Origin: Streptomyces sp. NBC_00670
GTDB taxonomy: Bacteria > Actinomycetota > Actinomycetes > Streptomycetales > Streptomycetaceae
Reading direction: 5' to 3'
Assembly: GCF_036226765.1 (NCBI RefSeq)
Contig: NZ_CP109017.1
Location: forward strand, 558,001 to 622,000
Length of the DNA stretch: 64,000 nt
The position numbers and the translations under genes were made by a program. Positions within the stretch are counted from its first letter, which is position 1. The number at the start of each line of letters is the position of its first letter. Positions 23,291 through 32,128 of this stretch are shown one piece after another. Below the pieces are notes generated by a model that was given only the letters and a program-made list of their open reading frames with translations, did no database searches and had not been told where the DNA came from.

Positions 23291-25180
23291 TCAGTCGGCC
23301 GGGGCCGAGGCGGACCGGTCGAGCGAGGCCCGCAACTGGTGGAGCCGGACCGCGAGATGGAGGCGGAGCGCGGAGTCCGGGGAGCGCCAGTCCTCGCCGA
23401 GCAGCACACCGATCCGGTGCAGCCGCTTGAGCAGCGTGTTCATGTGCACGTGCAGCGCGGTGGCGGTCTGGCGCAGATTGCCGGAGTGGGCGAAGTAGGC
23501 GGCCGTGGTGGCGACGAGGTCGGTGGCGCGCCGCCGGTCGTAGTCGAGGAGCGCGCCGAGCTCGTCGGTGAGGAACCGGTCGAGGTCATGGGTGCGCTGG
23601 GGGTCGAAGACGAGCGCGTACATCGCGTACTGGCGGGTGGTCGCCCCCCGGTCGTCCTCCCCCAGTGCGCGCATCACCTCCACACAGCGCTGGGCCAGCG
23701 AGAACGAGCGCGCGCGTTCCTGCCCCGCGACCCGGTCGGCGACCAGCAGCAGCGGCGCGCCCAGCGTGCGGCGCAGCCCCTGGTGGAGGGTGCGCGCCGC
23801 CTCCTCGACGTCGTCGGCGCGCAAGAGCATCGTCGCCCGGCCGAGGTACTCGCCCGCCAGCCCCGACCACTCGGGGGAGACGGAGTTCAGCCGGCGGACG
23901 ACGTCGCTGGCGGGTTTGCCGGGGCAGTCGGCCACGACGAGGACGTCGAGGTGGTCGACGTCGACGCCCCGGGCGAGCGCCCGGTCGCGGTGGGCCGGGT
24001 GCAGGGGCGCACGGGACAGCAGTTCGGTGAGGAGTTCGCCGCGCACCCGCTCCTCCGCCTCGACCCGGGCGTCACGCATGAGGACCAGCAGTCCCATGAT
24101 CTGGGCGGAACGTTCCAGCATGCGGATGTCCGCCGGTTCCGGCGCCGCCCCGCGCGCCAGGGACAGCGCGCCGAGGTGGCTGCCGCCGGCGTGGACGGCC
24201 GCGACGCTGCGCACGACCCCGTCCGCGCCGCGCGCGGAGGCGCACCGTCCGGTGCTGCGCGCCTCCTCCAGCAGTGCCCGCACCGGTTCCCGGTCCTCGT
24301 CGGCCGGCCGGCCCGCGGCGCACCGGACGGCGACGATCCGGTCGTCGCGGTCCAGGACGGTGACCGTGCCGCTCAGATGCTCGACGAGCAGCCGCGCGAT
24401 GTCGCCGGGGCCGCCGCCCGTGAGGACGACGTGGGTGAGCGCCTCGTGCACGGCGGCGGCCCGCTCGACCGACGTGACCTGCTCCTCGATGGTGCGGTAC
24501 GCCTCCTGCAGCCGTTGCAGGGAGACACGGCTCTGCTCGTACAGCCGGGCGTTGTTGAGGGCGATCGCGGCGTGGTCGGCGAAGGCGCTGAGGAGGGCCA
24601 CCTCGTCCTTCTCGAAGGGACGTTCGGTGCGGTCGGCGGCGAAGAGGACGCCGACCACCCGCTCGCCCACCAGGAGCGGCACGCCCAGCAGCGCCACGAG
24701 CCCCTCGTCGGGCACGAGCGAGTCGAACACGGAACGGTGGCTGAGGACCTGCGCCTCGCGGTAGTTGCTCACCCAGAACGGGGCCCGGGACTCGATCACC
24801 CGGGCGCCGAGTCCGCCCCCGGGGGGCATCCACGCCGAGGAGAACTCGTGCGAGATCGTGCCGGCCGAGGCACTCAGCTTGAGGTTGCCCTCCGCGTCCA
24901 GCAGCGAGAGGTAGGCGATGTCGCTGCCGATCAGTTCGTGGGCGTGCCGGACGATCGAGGAGAGCACCTCGCCCACCTCGCCGAGCGCGGCCAGCGAGCG
25001 GGCCGTCGCGTACAGGCTGCTGAGTTCGCGTTCGCGCCGCAGCCGGTAGGAGACCAGTTCGCCGTGGTCGCGGGAGCCTTGGTCGCGGAAGCCGTGGTCG
25101 CGGGGGCCCGGGTCGTGCGGGCCGTGGTCGCGGGGGCCCCGGTCGTGGGCGCCGTCGGCGCCGGAATCGCTCTGCGGCAT
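23291..25180 (-). CDS. PucR/CdaR-type regulator with GAF domain
   Basis: A 629-residue regulator. Residues 10-39 are a degenerate five-residue repeat rich in Arg, Asp, His and Gly, encoded by six 15-bp units. A GAF domain spans about 55-215 (GSDIAYLSLLDAEGNL, GVPLLVGERVVGVLFAAD). The centre resembles the GGDEF-like CdaR region, and the C-terminal PucR helix-turn-helix is at about 565-625 (TAAYFAHSGNLRQTATALHV, HMNTLLKRL). Such proteins activate catabolic genes in response to a small molecule. It is divergent from the MHS transporter gene, its likely target. Confidence 0.9.
   Translation of the reverse strand: MPQSDSGADGAHDRGPRDHGPHDPGPRDHGFRDQGSRDHGELVSYRLRRERELSSLYATARSLAALGEVGEVLSSIVRHAHELIGSDIAYLSLLDAEGNLKLSASAGTISHEFSSAWMPPGGGLGARVIESRAPFWVSNYREAQVLSHRSVFDSLVPDEGLVALLGVPLLVGERVVGVLFAADRTERPFEKDEVALLSAFADHAAIALNNARLYEQSRVSLQRLQEAYRTIEEQVTSVERAAAVHEALTHVVLTGGGPGDIARLLVEHLSGTVTVLDRDDRIVAVRCAAGRPADEDREPVRALLEEARSTGRCASARGADGVVRSVAAVHAGGSHLGALSLARGAAPEPADIRMLERSAQIMGLLVLMRDARVEAEERVRGELLTELLSRAPLHPAHRDRALARGVDVDHLDVLVVADCPGKPASDVVRRLNSVSPEWSGLAGEYLGRATMLLRADDVEEAARTLHQGLRRTLGAPLLLVADRVAGQERARSFSLAQRCVEVMRALGEDDRGATTRQYAMYALVFDPQRTHDLDRFLTDELGALLDYDRRRATDLVATTAAYFAHSGNLRQTATALHVHMNTLLKRLHRIGVLLGEDWRSPDSALRLHLAVRLHQLRASLDRSASAPAD
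25065..25154. repeat. Six tandem 15-bp units inside the PucR-type gene
   Basis: Near-identical 15-bp units based on TGGTCGCGGGGGCCC start at 25065, 25080, 25095, 25110, 25125 and 25140. They keep the reading frame and encode five-residue repeats such as RDHGP in the N-terminal tail. Copy number could vary between strains without a frameshift. Confidence 0.85.
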
Positions 25181-25427
25181 CAGGGTCCCTGTCGATGTGC
25201 CCGCGGGGCGGGGGTGGGTCGGATCAGGGGTGGACGTCCCTCACACCCCAGGGCGGCGACAAGTGTACGTACGTTCCATCCTACGGAGCCCCCGCTCAGC
25301 CCTACTCTCACCCCAACGCGGACGGTTGTGATGCGGGTCGCAGCCGCCCGTCACAGTAGCGGCGCCCGACGGCCGGCGGGCGAACGTCCCTCGCTCACCC
25401 TCTTCCACACCCCAGGGGGCACCACCC

Positions 25428-26846
25428 ATGACTTCCTCCGCTCACGCGCACCTCCCCGACAGCGACAGCGGCACCGACGGCGGCACCGACCCCGGCACCG
25501 CCGCTCCCCCGCCCGTCGCCGACCGCGCCGCGCACCGCAAGCTGCTCGCGGCCGGGCTCCTTGGCAGTTCGATCGAGTGGTACGACTTCTTCCTGTACGG
25601 CACGGCGGCGGCGCTCGTCTTCCCGGACGTCTTCTTCCCCCACTCCTCCGCCCTGACCGGCACCCTGCTCTCCTTCAGCACGTTCTGGGCCGGCTTCGTG
25701 GCCCGTCCGCTCGGCGGACTCCTCGCCGGTCACTTCGGCGACAAGTACGGCCGCAAGCCCACGGTCGTGGTCTGTCTCATCGGCATGGCCCTCGCCACGT
25801 TCCTGATCGGCTGTCTGCCCAGCGCCGGAACGGTCGGCGCGCTCGCCCCGACCCTGCTGGTGCTGCTGCGCTTCGTGCAGGGCATCGCGGCCGGCGGGCA
25901 GTGGGGCGGGATCGCGCTGCTGCTCACGGAGTCGGCCGGGCCCAAGCGCCGCGGGTTCGCGGGCACGTTCGGCCAGACCAGCGTGCCGGTCGCCGTCATC
26001 ATCTCCACCCTGATCTTCACCACGGTCAGCGCCTCTATGTCGGACGAGGCCCTGACCGACTGGGGCTGGCGCATCCCGTTCCTGCTCAGCGCGGTGATGT
26101 TCCCGGTGGTGCTGTACATCCAGCGCAAGGTCGAGGACACCCCGGACTTCCGCAGGCTCCAGGAGGCGGCGGCACGCAAGCAGGACGCGGTCGTGGTGCG
26201 GGCGCCGCTGGCCGAGGCCGTGCGCCGCAACTGGCGCACGATCCTGCTCGCCTGCGGCACCCTGTCCGCCACCAACAGCCTGTTCTACGTCAGCATCACC
26301 GGCCTGCTGAGCTACGGCACCAAGACGCTGGACATGAACCGCAACTCGCTGCTGACGGCCACGCTGCTGGCCGCGGTGCTGATGACGGCGATCCTCCCCT
26401 ACACCGGGAAGCTCTCGGACCGCTACGGCCGGCGCACCCTCATCCTCATCGGCGGAGCCGGCGTGGTGGCCTGGGCGTTCCCCTACTTCGCGCTGGTGGG
26501 GACGGCGTCGGCGCCGATGATCTTCATCGCGGTCGCCGTCGGCTTCGTCTTCCAGGGCCTGACCTACGGGCCGATGGCCGCCTACTTCGGTGAGCTGTTC
26601 GCGCCCAACGTCCGCTATTCCGGCGCCTCGCTGGCCTACCAGCTCTCGGCGATCGTCGTCAGCGGCAGCACGCCGGTCCTGATGACCGCGCTGATCGCCG
26701 AGACGGACAGCACCGTCCTGGTCGCGGCCTTCATCGCCCTGATGGGCGCGGTCACCTTCGTCTGCGCCTGGTTCCTGCCGGAGACCAACACCGCCGAGGT
26801 GCGCCGGGACCCCGAGGCGCTCCCCGGGGCGCACCTGTACCTCTGA
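25428..26846 (+). CDS. MFS transporter, metabolite:H+ symporter (MHS) family
   Basis: A 472-residue inner-membrane carrier with about 12 helices. It has the MHS opening GSSIEWYDFFLYGTAAALVFP near residues 47-67, the loop motif GHFGDKYGRKP, and a second copy GKLSDRYGRRT in the middle. MHS members import organic acids or zwitterions such as shikimate, proline, citrate or aromatic acids together with protons. The neighbouring acyl-CoA ligase suggests a carboxylic acid is brought in and activated. A strong terminator follows the stop. Confidence 0.92.
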   Translation: MTSSAHAHLPDSDSGTDGGTDPGTAAPPPVADRAAHRKLLAAGLLGSSIEWYDFFLYGTAAALVFPDVFFPHSSALTGTLLSFSTFWAGFVARPLGGLLAGHFGDKYGRKPTVVVCLIGMALATFLIGCLPSAGTVGALAPTLLVLLRFVQGIAAGGQWGGIALLLTESAGPKRRGFAGTFGQTSVPVAVIISTLIFTTVSASMSDEALTDWGWRIPFLLSAVMFPVVLYIQRKVEDTPDFRRLQEAAARKQDAVVVRAPLAEAVRRNWRTILLACGTLSATNSLFYVSITGLLSYGTKTLDMNRNSLLTATLLAAVLMTAILPYTGKLSDRYGRRTLILIGGAGVVAWAFPYFALVGTASAPMIFIAVAVGFVFQGLTYGPMAAYFGELFAPNVRYSGASLAYQLSAIVVSGSTPVLMTALIAETDSTVLVAAFIALMGAVTFVCAWFLPETNTAEVRRDPEALPGAHLYL

Positions 26847-26851
26847 CGCAC

Positions 26852-26885
26852 GGCCGGGCACCGGGAACCGCGGTGTCCGGCCTTT
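26852..26885 (+). terminator. Terminator between the transporter and ligase genes
   Basis: A 12-bp stem (26852-26863 with 26871-26882, one G-T pair) with a seven-base loop, followed by TTT. It begins six bases after the transporter stop. The ligase start is 49 bases further on, so the ligase is either expressed by read-through or from a promoter inside this short gap. Confidence 0.75.
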
Positions 26886-26933
26886 CCCCCACGGCTTCCC
26901 GGCCACTTCCCGAACGACGAGGAGAGCGCACAT

Positions 26934-28424
26934 ATGTTCACCCCTGAACCCGAGTTCCCGCTCGGCGACATCCCCAAGGAGTACGCGGCGGAGCGCCCGG
27001 ACGCGGTCGCGGTGCGGGCGGAGGACGAGGAGCTGACCTGGGACGGGCTGTACCGGGCGAGCAACGCGGTCGCACGCGGTCTGCAACTCTCCGGCGTCGG
27101 GCCCGGACGCATCGTCCCGCTGATGCTGCCCAACGGTGTCGACGTGGTCGTGGCGGCCTTCGCCTGTCTGAAGATCGGCGCCGTGCCGCAGCCGCTCTCG
27201 ACGCGGCTGGCCGCCCCCGAGGAGCAGGCCATCCTCGAACTGTCCGACCCGGTGGCCGTCGTGGGCCGGGAGGAGGGCGCGCCCGTGGGCGACGGCCGGC
27301 TGCGGGCCACCACGGTGGCGGCCTTGCGCCGGCTCGGCGGCACGGACGACGACCTGCCGACGGAGGTCGGCCCCTCGTGGAAGGCGCCCACCTCGGGCGG
27401 CTCCACCGGCCGCCCGAAGATCATCCTCTCGGGCTCGTCGGGCACGTTCCACGCCTTCGACAGCGAGGCCTGGGGCATCGGCAGCCGGGAGCGGGCGCTC
27501 ATCACGGCACCCGTCCACCACAACGCGCCCTTCTCCACGGCCATGACGGTCCTGTTCAACGGCGGCACGGTCACCCTGCTCGGCCGGTTCGACGCCGAGC
27601 GGGTGCTGGCCGAGGTGGAGCGGCACGCGGTCACCTGGATGTACCTGGTGCCGACGATGATGCGGCGCATCCTGGCCCTGCCCGAGGAGACCCGGCACCG
27701 CTACGACCTCTCCTCGCTGGTGTCGGTGTGGCACTGCGCGGAGCCGTGCCCGCCGGCGATCAAGCAGGCGTGGATCGACTGGCTCGGCGCCGAGCGGATC
27801 TTCGAACTCTACGCCGGGACGGAGGCGCAGGCCGGGTGCACCATCTCGGGCCCCGAATGGCTCGAGCACCGCGGCTCGGTGGGCCGTACGACGTGGGGCG
27901 AGATCAAGATCGTGGGGCTGGACGGGACCCCGGTCACCGAGTCCGGCCACAGCGGCGAGGTCTTCATGCGGGTCCCGCCGGGCAATCCGCCCGCCTTCCG
28001 CTACCTGGGCGCGGAGGTGAGGGAGATCGACGGGTGGTCGACTCTGGGGGACATCGGCGAGTTCGACGCGGACGGCTATCTGTACCTGCACGACCGCCGG
28101 TCGGACATGCTGCTGGTGGGCGGGGTGAACGTCTACCCCGCCGAGATCGAGGGCGCGCTCGCCGAGCACCCGGACGTGCTCTCCAGCGCGGTGATCGGAC
28201 TGCCGGACGCGGACCGCGGCAACCGGATCCACGCGATCGTGCAGGTGGAGGAGGGGTGCACGACGACGGCGGACGAGATCGGCGCGTTCCTCGCCGGCCG
28301 GCTCTCCCCGCACAAGCGCCCCCGGTCGATCGAACTCGTCGACACGCCGTTGCGCAGCGCGGCGGGCAAGGTCAGGCGCTCGGCGCTCCGCGCGCAACGC
28401 CTGCACGAGGCCGCACCCCATTAG
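26934..28424 (+). CDS. Acyl-CoA synthetase (class I adenylate-forming enzyme)
   Basis: A 496-residue AMP-dependent ligase that activates a carboxylic acid through an acyl-adenylate and loads it onto CoA. The ATP loop is TSGGSTGRPK at 153-162, the A5-type motif is ELYAGTEAQA, the hinge region DRRSDMLLVGGVNVYPAEIE (part of A8), and the catalytic Lys479 in AAGKVRR. The TSGGSTG form, and the layout, resemble bile-acid/cyclohexane-carboxylate or aromatic-acid ligases; the acid is not fixed by the sequence. GAGGAGAG precedes the ATG. It belongs with the MHS carrier and the PucR regulator. Confidence 0.9.
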   Translation: MFTPEPEFPLGDIPKEYAAERPDAVAVRAEDEELTWDGLYRASNAVARGLQLSGVGPGRIVPLMLPNGVDVVVAAFACLKIGAVPQPLSTRLAAPEEQAILELSDPVAVVGREEGAPVGDGRLRATTVAALRRLGGTDDDLPTEVGPSWKAPTSGGSTGRPKIILSGSSGTFHAFDSEAWGIGSRERALITAPVHHNAPFSTAMTVLFNGGTVTLLGRFDAERVLAEVERHAVTWMYLVPTMMRRILALPEETRHRYDLSSLVSVWHCAEPCPPAIKQAWIDWLGAERIFELYAGTEAQAGCTISGPEWLEHRGSVGRTTWGEIKIVGLDGTPVTESGHSGEVFMRVPPGNPPAFRYLGAEVREIDGWSTLGDIGEFDADGYLYLHDRRSDMLLVGGVNVYPAEIEGALAEHPDVLSSAVIGLPDADRGNRIHAIVQVEEGCTTTADEIGAFLAGRLSPHKRPRSIELVDTPLRSAAGKVRRSALRAQRLHEAAPH

Positions 28425-28436
28425 GGGCGGAGCCCC
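28424..28436 (+). terminator. Hairpin overlapping the ligase stop codon
   Basis: GGGGC-GGA-GCCCC starts on the last base of the TAG stop. A second small hairpin, GCGGC-TCC-GCCGC, lies at 28463-28475. Both belong to the G-rich gene-end sequence common in Streptomyces. Confidence 0.45.
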
Positions 28437-28762
28437 GAAGGGGCGCGGGGCTGTATCGACGTGCGGCTCCGCCGCGTGGGCCCGCGCGGACGCACGGTGC
28501 GCCTCGGGTGGCCCGGCGGATGCGCTGTACAGGCCCGAACGAGGGGGGCGGGTGGGACGGTCCGGATGCGCGGGGAGCCGACGGCCGGGGCGTCCGGCGG
28601 TCCCGGTTCGGGGCGCCGGACCATGAGCGGCCGGCGCCCCGCTGAGCGCGGCACGGTCCCGTCGGGCGCGCGGCGGGTGCGCCCGGTGACGCCGGCCAGC
28701 GCTTCGAACGTGGCGGCGTAGGCGGCGACGACCGGTCCCGGGGGGTCGTGCGGCTGATCCAT
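28437..28762 (-). pseudogene. Possible remnant of a protein gene, frameshifted
   Basis: The 463-base gap 28425-28887 holds no convincing intact gene. On the minus strand an ATG at 28762 opens MDQPHDPPGPVVAAYAATFE and continues sensibly to RAPDGTV, then turns into Pro/Arg-rich shadow coding. Shifting the frame by one restores an ALSGAPAAHGPAP-like segment. That reads like the start of a GNAT-type N-acetyltransferase interrupted by an indel. No RBS-quality argument settles it. The rest of the gap shows no feature apart from the hairpins. Confidence 0.25.
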
Positions 28763-28887
28763 ACGGCCGATCGTAGGCGCACCGGGCACCGCGGTGCCGT
28801 GACCGCCGGGCACGGTGCACGTTGCCCCGGGAGAACGGTGGACCCGCGCCGGGCGGGGACACGCGTACGAGAGGCAGGGGCAGGGAC

Positions 28888-31800
28888 ATGACCCCACAAC
28901 ACCTGAACCGTCGACGGTTCCTGACGGTCTCCGCGGCGGGTGCCGCGGGCGTCGCGACGACGACGGCACCGGCCGGGGCGCTCACCGCGCCCGACCGGGT
29001 CGGACGCCGCACGGTCAGCTACCACGAGCTGACGGGCGGTTCGGTCACCGCAGACCGCGCCGGGCGTACCGTCGTCGCGGAGGTGCAGGGCGTCCTGTGG
29101 CGCGTACCGCCCGGCGGCGGCACGGCCGAGCCGCTCACCGACTGGACCCTGGAGGCCACCCGGCCCGCCCTCTCCCCCGACGGCGAGCGGATCGCCGTCT
29201 GCGGCTACCGCGGCGGCACCTTCCACCTGTGGCTGCTGCGCACCGACGGCGGCGAGCCTCGCCGGCTCACCGACGGGCCGTGGGACGACCGGGGCGCCGC
29301 CTGGTCACCCGACGGACGGCGGATCGCCTTCTCCTCCGAGCGCGGCGGCGACCCGGTCACCGGCGCCTCCTTCGGACTGTGGGTGTACGACACGGCCGAC
29401 GGCCGTCTGCGACAGGTGACCGGCGGAGCCGACGCCGGCTTCGACGACTACGACCCGGTCTGGTGGCCGGACGGCGATTCCCTGGTGTGCGTGCGCGCCG
29501 CCCATCTGCCCGGCGGCGGCGACGGCGGCCGCGCCCTGGTGCGGGTCCCGCTCGCGGGCGGTACGGCGGAGGTCGTCCGTACCGTGCCGGAGGGCCGGCT
29601 GGTGGGCCCGTCCGTCTCCCCTGACGGCCGGATCGCGTGCGTCCACCTGTCCGGCGCGCCCGCCGCCTCTCCCCTGCCGCCCGCCAGGACGCTGCTGACG
29701 GTGGACGGGGAGACGGTGACCGCGGACGAGGACCTGGCGGCCGCCCCACCCTGCTGGCTCGACGAGGACCGACTGCTGTACGTGGCGGACGGCCGCATCC
29801 GTATCCGTACCGTCGGCGCGCCCGGCGCGAAGCACGGCACAAAACCCGCCGTCCGCGACCTCCCCTTCACCGCCCGCACCGCCATGCCCCGCCCCTCCTG
29901 GCACCCCAAGTCCCGGAATCTGGAGGCCGGTTCGTCCTTCCCCGTGCGCGGCATCCACCGGCCCGTCCTCTCCCCGGACGGGCACACCGCCGCCTTCGTC
30001 GCGCTCGACGCGCTGTGGCTGCTGCGCGCCGGCCGGGCGCCCCGCAGGGTGCTGCGGGCCGCGCCCGGCCACTACCTCCAGTCCCCGGCGTGGGCGCCCG
30101 ACGGGCGCACGCTGCTGTACTGCACCGACCGGGACGGGCTGACCGCCGTGCACCGCGTCGGCCTCGACGGCACGGGCGACACCGCGCTCACGGAGGGCGG
30201 CCGCCTCTACCCCGCGCTGTCGCCGGACGGCTCCCGGCTGGCCTGCCAGGACGTCACCGGGAACCTCCTCGTGCGCGACCTGGCCACCGGCGAGGAGCGG
30301 GTAGTGGCCCGGCCGCTCGCGGCCGACGGCCCGCCGGGCGCCCCCAGTTGGTCACCGGACGGCCGGTATCTCGCCTACTGCGACCGCAACCGGCTCAACC
30401 AGCGCTTCCGCGAGGGCTACCACCTCGTCCGCGTCGTCGACACCCGCACGGGCACCGCCCGCAGCCACCTGCCGGCCGCGCACCAGTCGCTCTCCGACCG
30501 GTACGCCGCCGGGCCCGTCTGGTCCCCGGACGGCCGCTGGATGGCGCTGGTCGCGGAGTCCGTGCTGTGGCTGCTGCCCGTCACCGCCGACGGCATTCCC
30601 GCGGGGTCCGCCCGCCGGCTCACCGACGAACCGGCCGACCACCCGAGCTGGTCCGGCGACGCACGCACCCTGCTGTACCTCTCCAACGGCCGGCTGCGCC
30701 TGCTCTCCCTGGACGCGGACGGCTCCCCCGGCCGCACCCGCACCCTGCCCCTCCGCCTCACCGCCCGGCGCACGGTCCCCCCGCGCGCCGGGAAACTGCG
30801 CGTGCACGCCGGGCAGTTGTGGGACGCCACCGGCAGCGCCCCGCGCCACGACGTGGACATCCTCGTCGACGGCAACCGGATCACCGCCGTCGAACCCCAC
30901 CGCCGGCACCGCCCGGCCCACCGCACCCTCGACCTGTCCGACCGGACCGTGCTGCCCGGCCTGTTCGACAGCCACACCCACCCGTACACCGCGACCTACG
31001 GCGCCCGGCAGGCCCTCACCGCCCTCGCCTACGGCATCACCACCACCGCCTGCATGGGCGGGCCCCTGTACGAGACGGTGCGGCTGCGGGAGTCCGCCGA
31101 CGCCGGGCGCGCCCCCGGCCCGCGTCAACTGGCCTGCGCCGAACTGCTCGACGGCGCCCGTACCGCGTACAGCATGGGCCGCGCCCACCGCACCCCGGAG
31201 GGCGTCGAGCGCACCCTGCGCCGGGCCGCCGCACTGGACGTGGACTTCGTCAAGACCTACGTGCGCGCCCCGGGCGAGGTCATGGCGCGGGCCGCCGAGG
31301 CGGCGCACCGGCTGGGCGTGCCGAGCGGCAGCCACCTCTGCTCCCCCGGCCGCGCGGCGGGCCAGGATCTGACCACGCATCTGCAGGCCACCCAGCGCCT
31401 GCCCCACGGCCACGCCACCACGCCGCTGGGCCGTCTCCACCAGGACCTGCTCGCCCAGTACGGCGACGACGACTTCCGCATGATCATCACGCCGTTCGGC
31501 GCGCAGTACCTCCTCGGCGCCGACCCCGCCCTCGCCGACGACCCCCGGGTGAGCGCCCTGATGCCGCCGTGGGACGTCGCCGCCGTACGGGAACGCGCGG
31601 GGACCGCGCCCACCGCGCCGCAGTTGCGGGCGCTGGCCACCGAGACGGCCGACTACCGGCGTCTTGCCGACCGGGGCGCGGTCCTCGCTCTCGGCACCGA
31701 CTCCCCGCTGGTCCCCGTCGGCCTGTCCCTGCACCTCGGGCTGCGCGCCCTGCACGCGCACGGGTTCACCGCGGCCGAGGCCCTGCACCTGGCCACCAGC

Positions 31801-32076
31801 GTGCCCTCCCGGCTGTTCGGCCTCGACGGGGAGCTCGGCACGGTCCAGGAGGGGCGGATCGCCGACCTCACCGTCGTCCGGGGCGATCCGTTCACCGATT
31901 TCGCCACCCTCGTCGACACCCCGCTGGTCCTGCGCGACGGCGTGCCGTACCGGCAGAGCGACCTCACCGCCACGTTCGCGGACGGCCCGACGCCCGCACC
32001 GCCGGAGGGCACCGACTGGCGGACGGTGGGCCGGGCCCTGCGGGCGGGGCACTGCTGCCATCCCGGCGAGCGGTAG
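28888..32076 (+). CDS. Tat-exported beta-propeller/amidohydrolase protein
   Basis: A 1062-residue enzyme. The twin-arginine signal NRRRFLTVSAAGAAGVA is at residues 7-23. Residues about 50-630 contain repeated TolB/PD40-type blades (ALSPDGERIAVCG, AWSPDGRRIAFSS and at least six more SPDG repeats). The C-terminal third is an amidohydrolase: LFDSHTHPY gives the metal-binding His696 and His698, SGSHLC contributes another His, and ALGTDSPL carries the Asp near 938. It hydrolyses an unknown C-N bond outside the cell, perhaps in a peptide or cyclic amide. The propeller may form a gate over the active site. Confidence 0.9.
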   Translation: MTPQHLNRRRFLTVSAAGAAGVATTTAPAGALTAPDRVGRRTVSYHELTGGSVTADRAGRTVVAEVQGVLWRVPPGGGTAEPLTDWTLEATRPALSPDGERIAVCGYRGGTFHLWLLRTDGGEPRRLTDGPWDDRGAAWSPDGRRIAFSSERGGDPVTGASFGLWVYDTADGRLRQVTGGADAGFDDYDPVWWPDGDSLVCVRAAHLPGGGDGGRALVRVPLAGGTAEVVRTVPEGRLVGPSVSPDGRIACVHLSGAPAASPLPPARTLLTVDGETVTADEDLAAAPPCWLDEDRLLYVADGRIRIRTVGAPGAKHGTKPAVRDLPFTARTAMPRPSWHPKSRNLEAGSSFPVRGIHRPVLSPDGHTAAFVALDALWLLRAGRAPRRVLRAAPGHYLQSPAWAPDGRTLLYCTDRDGLTAVHRVGLDGTGDTALTEGGRLYPALSPDGSRLACQDVTGNLLVRDLATGEERVVARPLAADGPPGAPSWSPDGRYLAYCDRNRLNQRFREGYHLVRVVDTRTGTARSHLPAAHQSLSDRYAAGPVWSPDGRWMALVAESVLWLLPVTADGIPAGSARRLTDEPADHPSWSGDARTLLYLSNGRLRLLSLDADGSPGRTRTLPLRLTARRTVPPRAGKLRVHAGQLWDATGSAPRHDVDILVDGNRITAVEPHRRHRPAHRTLDLSDRTVLPGLFDSHTHPYTATYGARQALTALAYGITTTACMGGPLYETVRLRESADAGRAPGPRQLACAELLDGARTAYSMGRAHRTPEGVERTLRRAAALDVDFVKTYVRAPGEVMARAAEAAHRLGVPSGSHLCSPGRAAGQDLTTHLQATQRLPHGHATTPLGRLHQDLLAQYGDDDFRMIITPFGAQYLLGADPALADDPRVSALMPPWDVAAVRERAGTAPTAPQLRALATETADYRRLADRGAVLALGTDSPLVPVGLSLHLGLRALHAHGFTAAEALHLATSVPSRLFGLDGELGTVQEGRIADLTVVRGDPFTDFATLVDTPLVLRDGVPYRQSDLTATFADGPTPAPPEGTDWRTVGRALRAGHCCHPGER

Positions 32077-32128
32077 CCGGCGGGCGCCCGCGGATGCGAG
32101 GTCACCCGTCCGGACGCATCCTGGACCG

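Noticed and set aside
23339..26593. A 1084-codon plus-strand open frame
   Set aside because: It is a shadow of the PucR-type gene on the other strand and of the transporter in another frame; no domain is seen.
25395..29012. A 1205-codon open frame on the minus strand across the transporter and ligase genes
   Set aside because: It is antisense to two well-recognised genes, and its composition (Gly, Arg, Asp, Gln rich, no domain) is that of a high-GC shadow frame.
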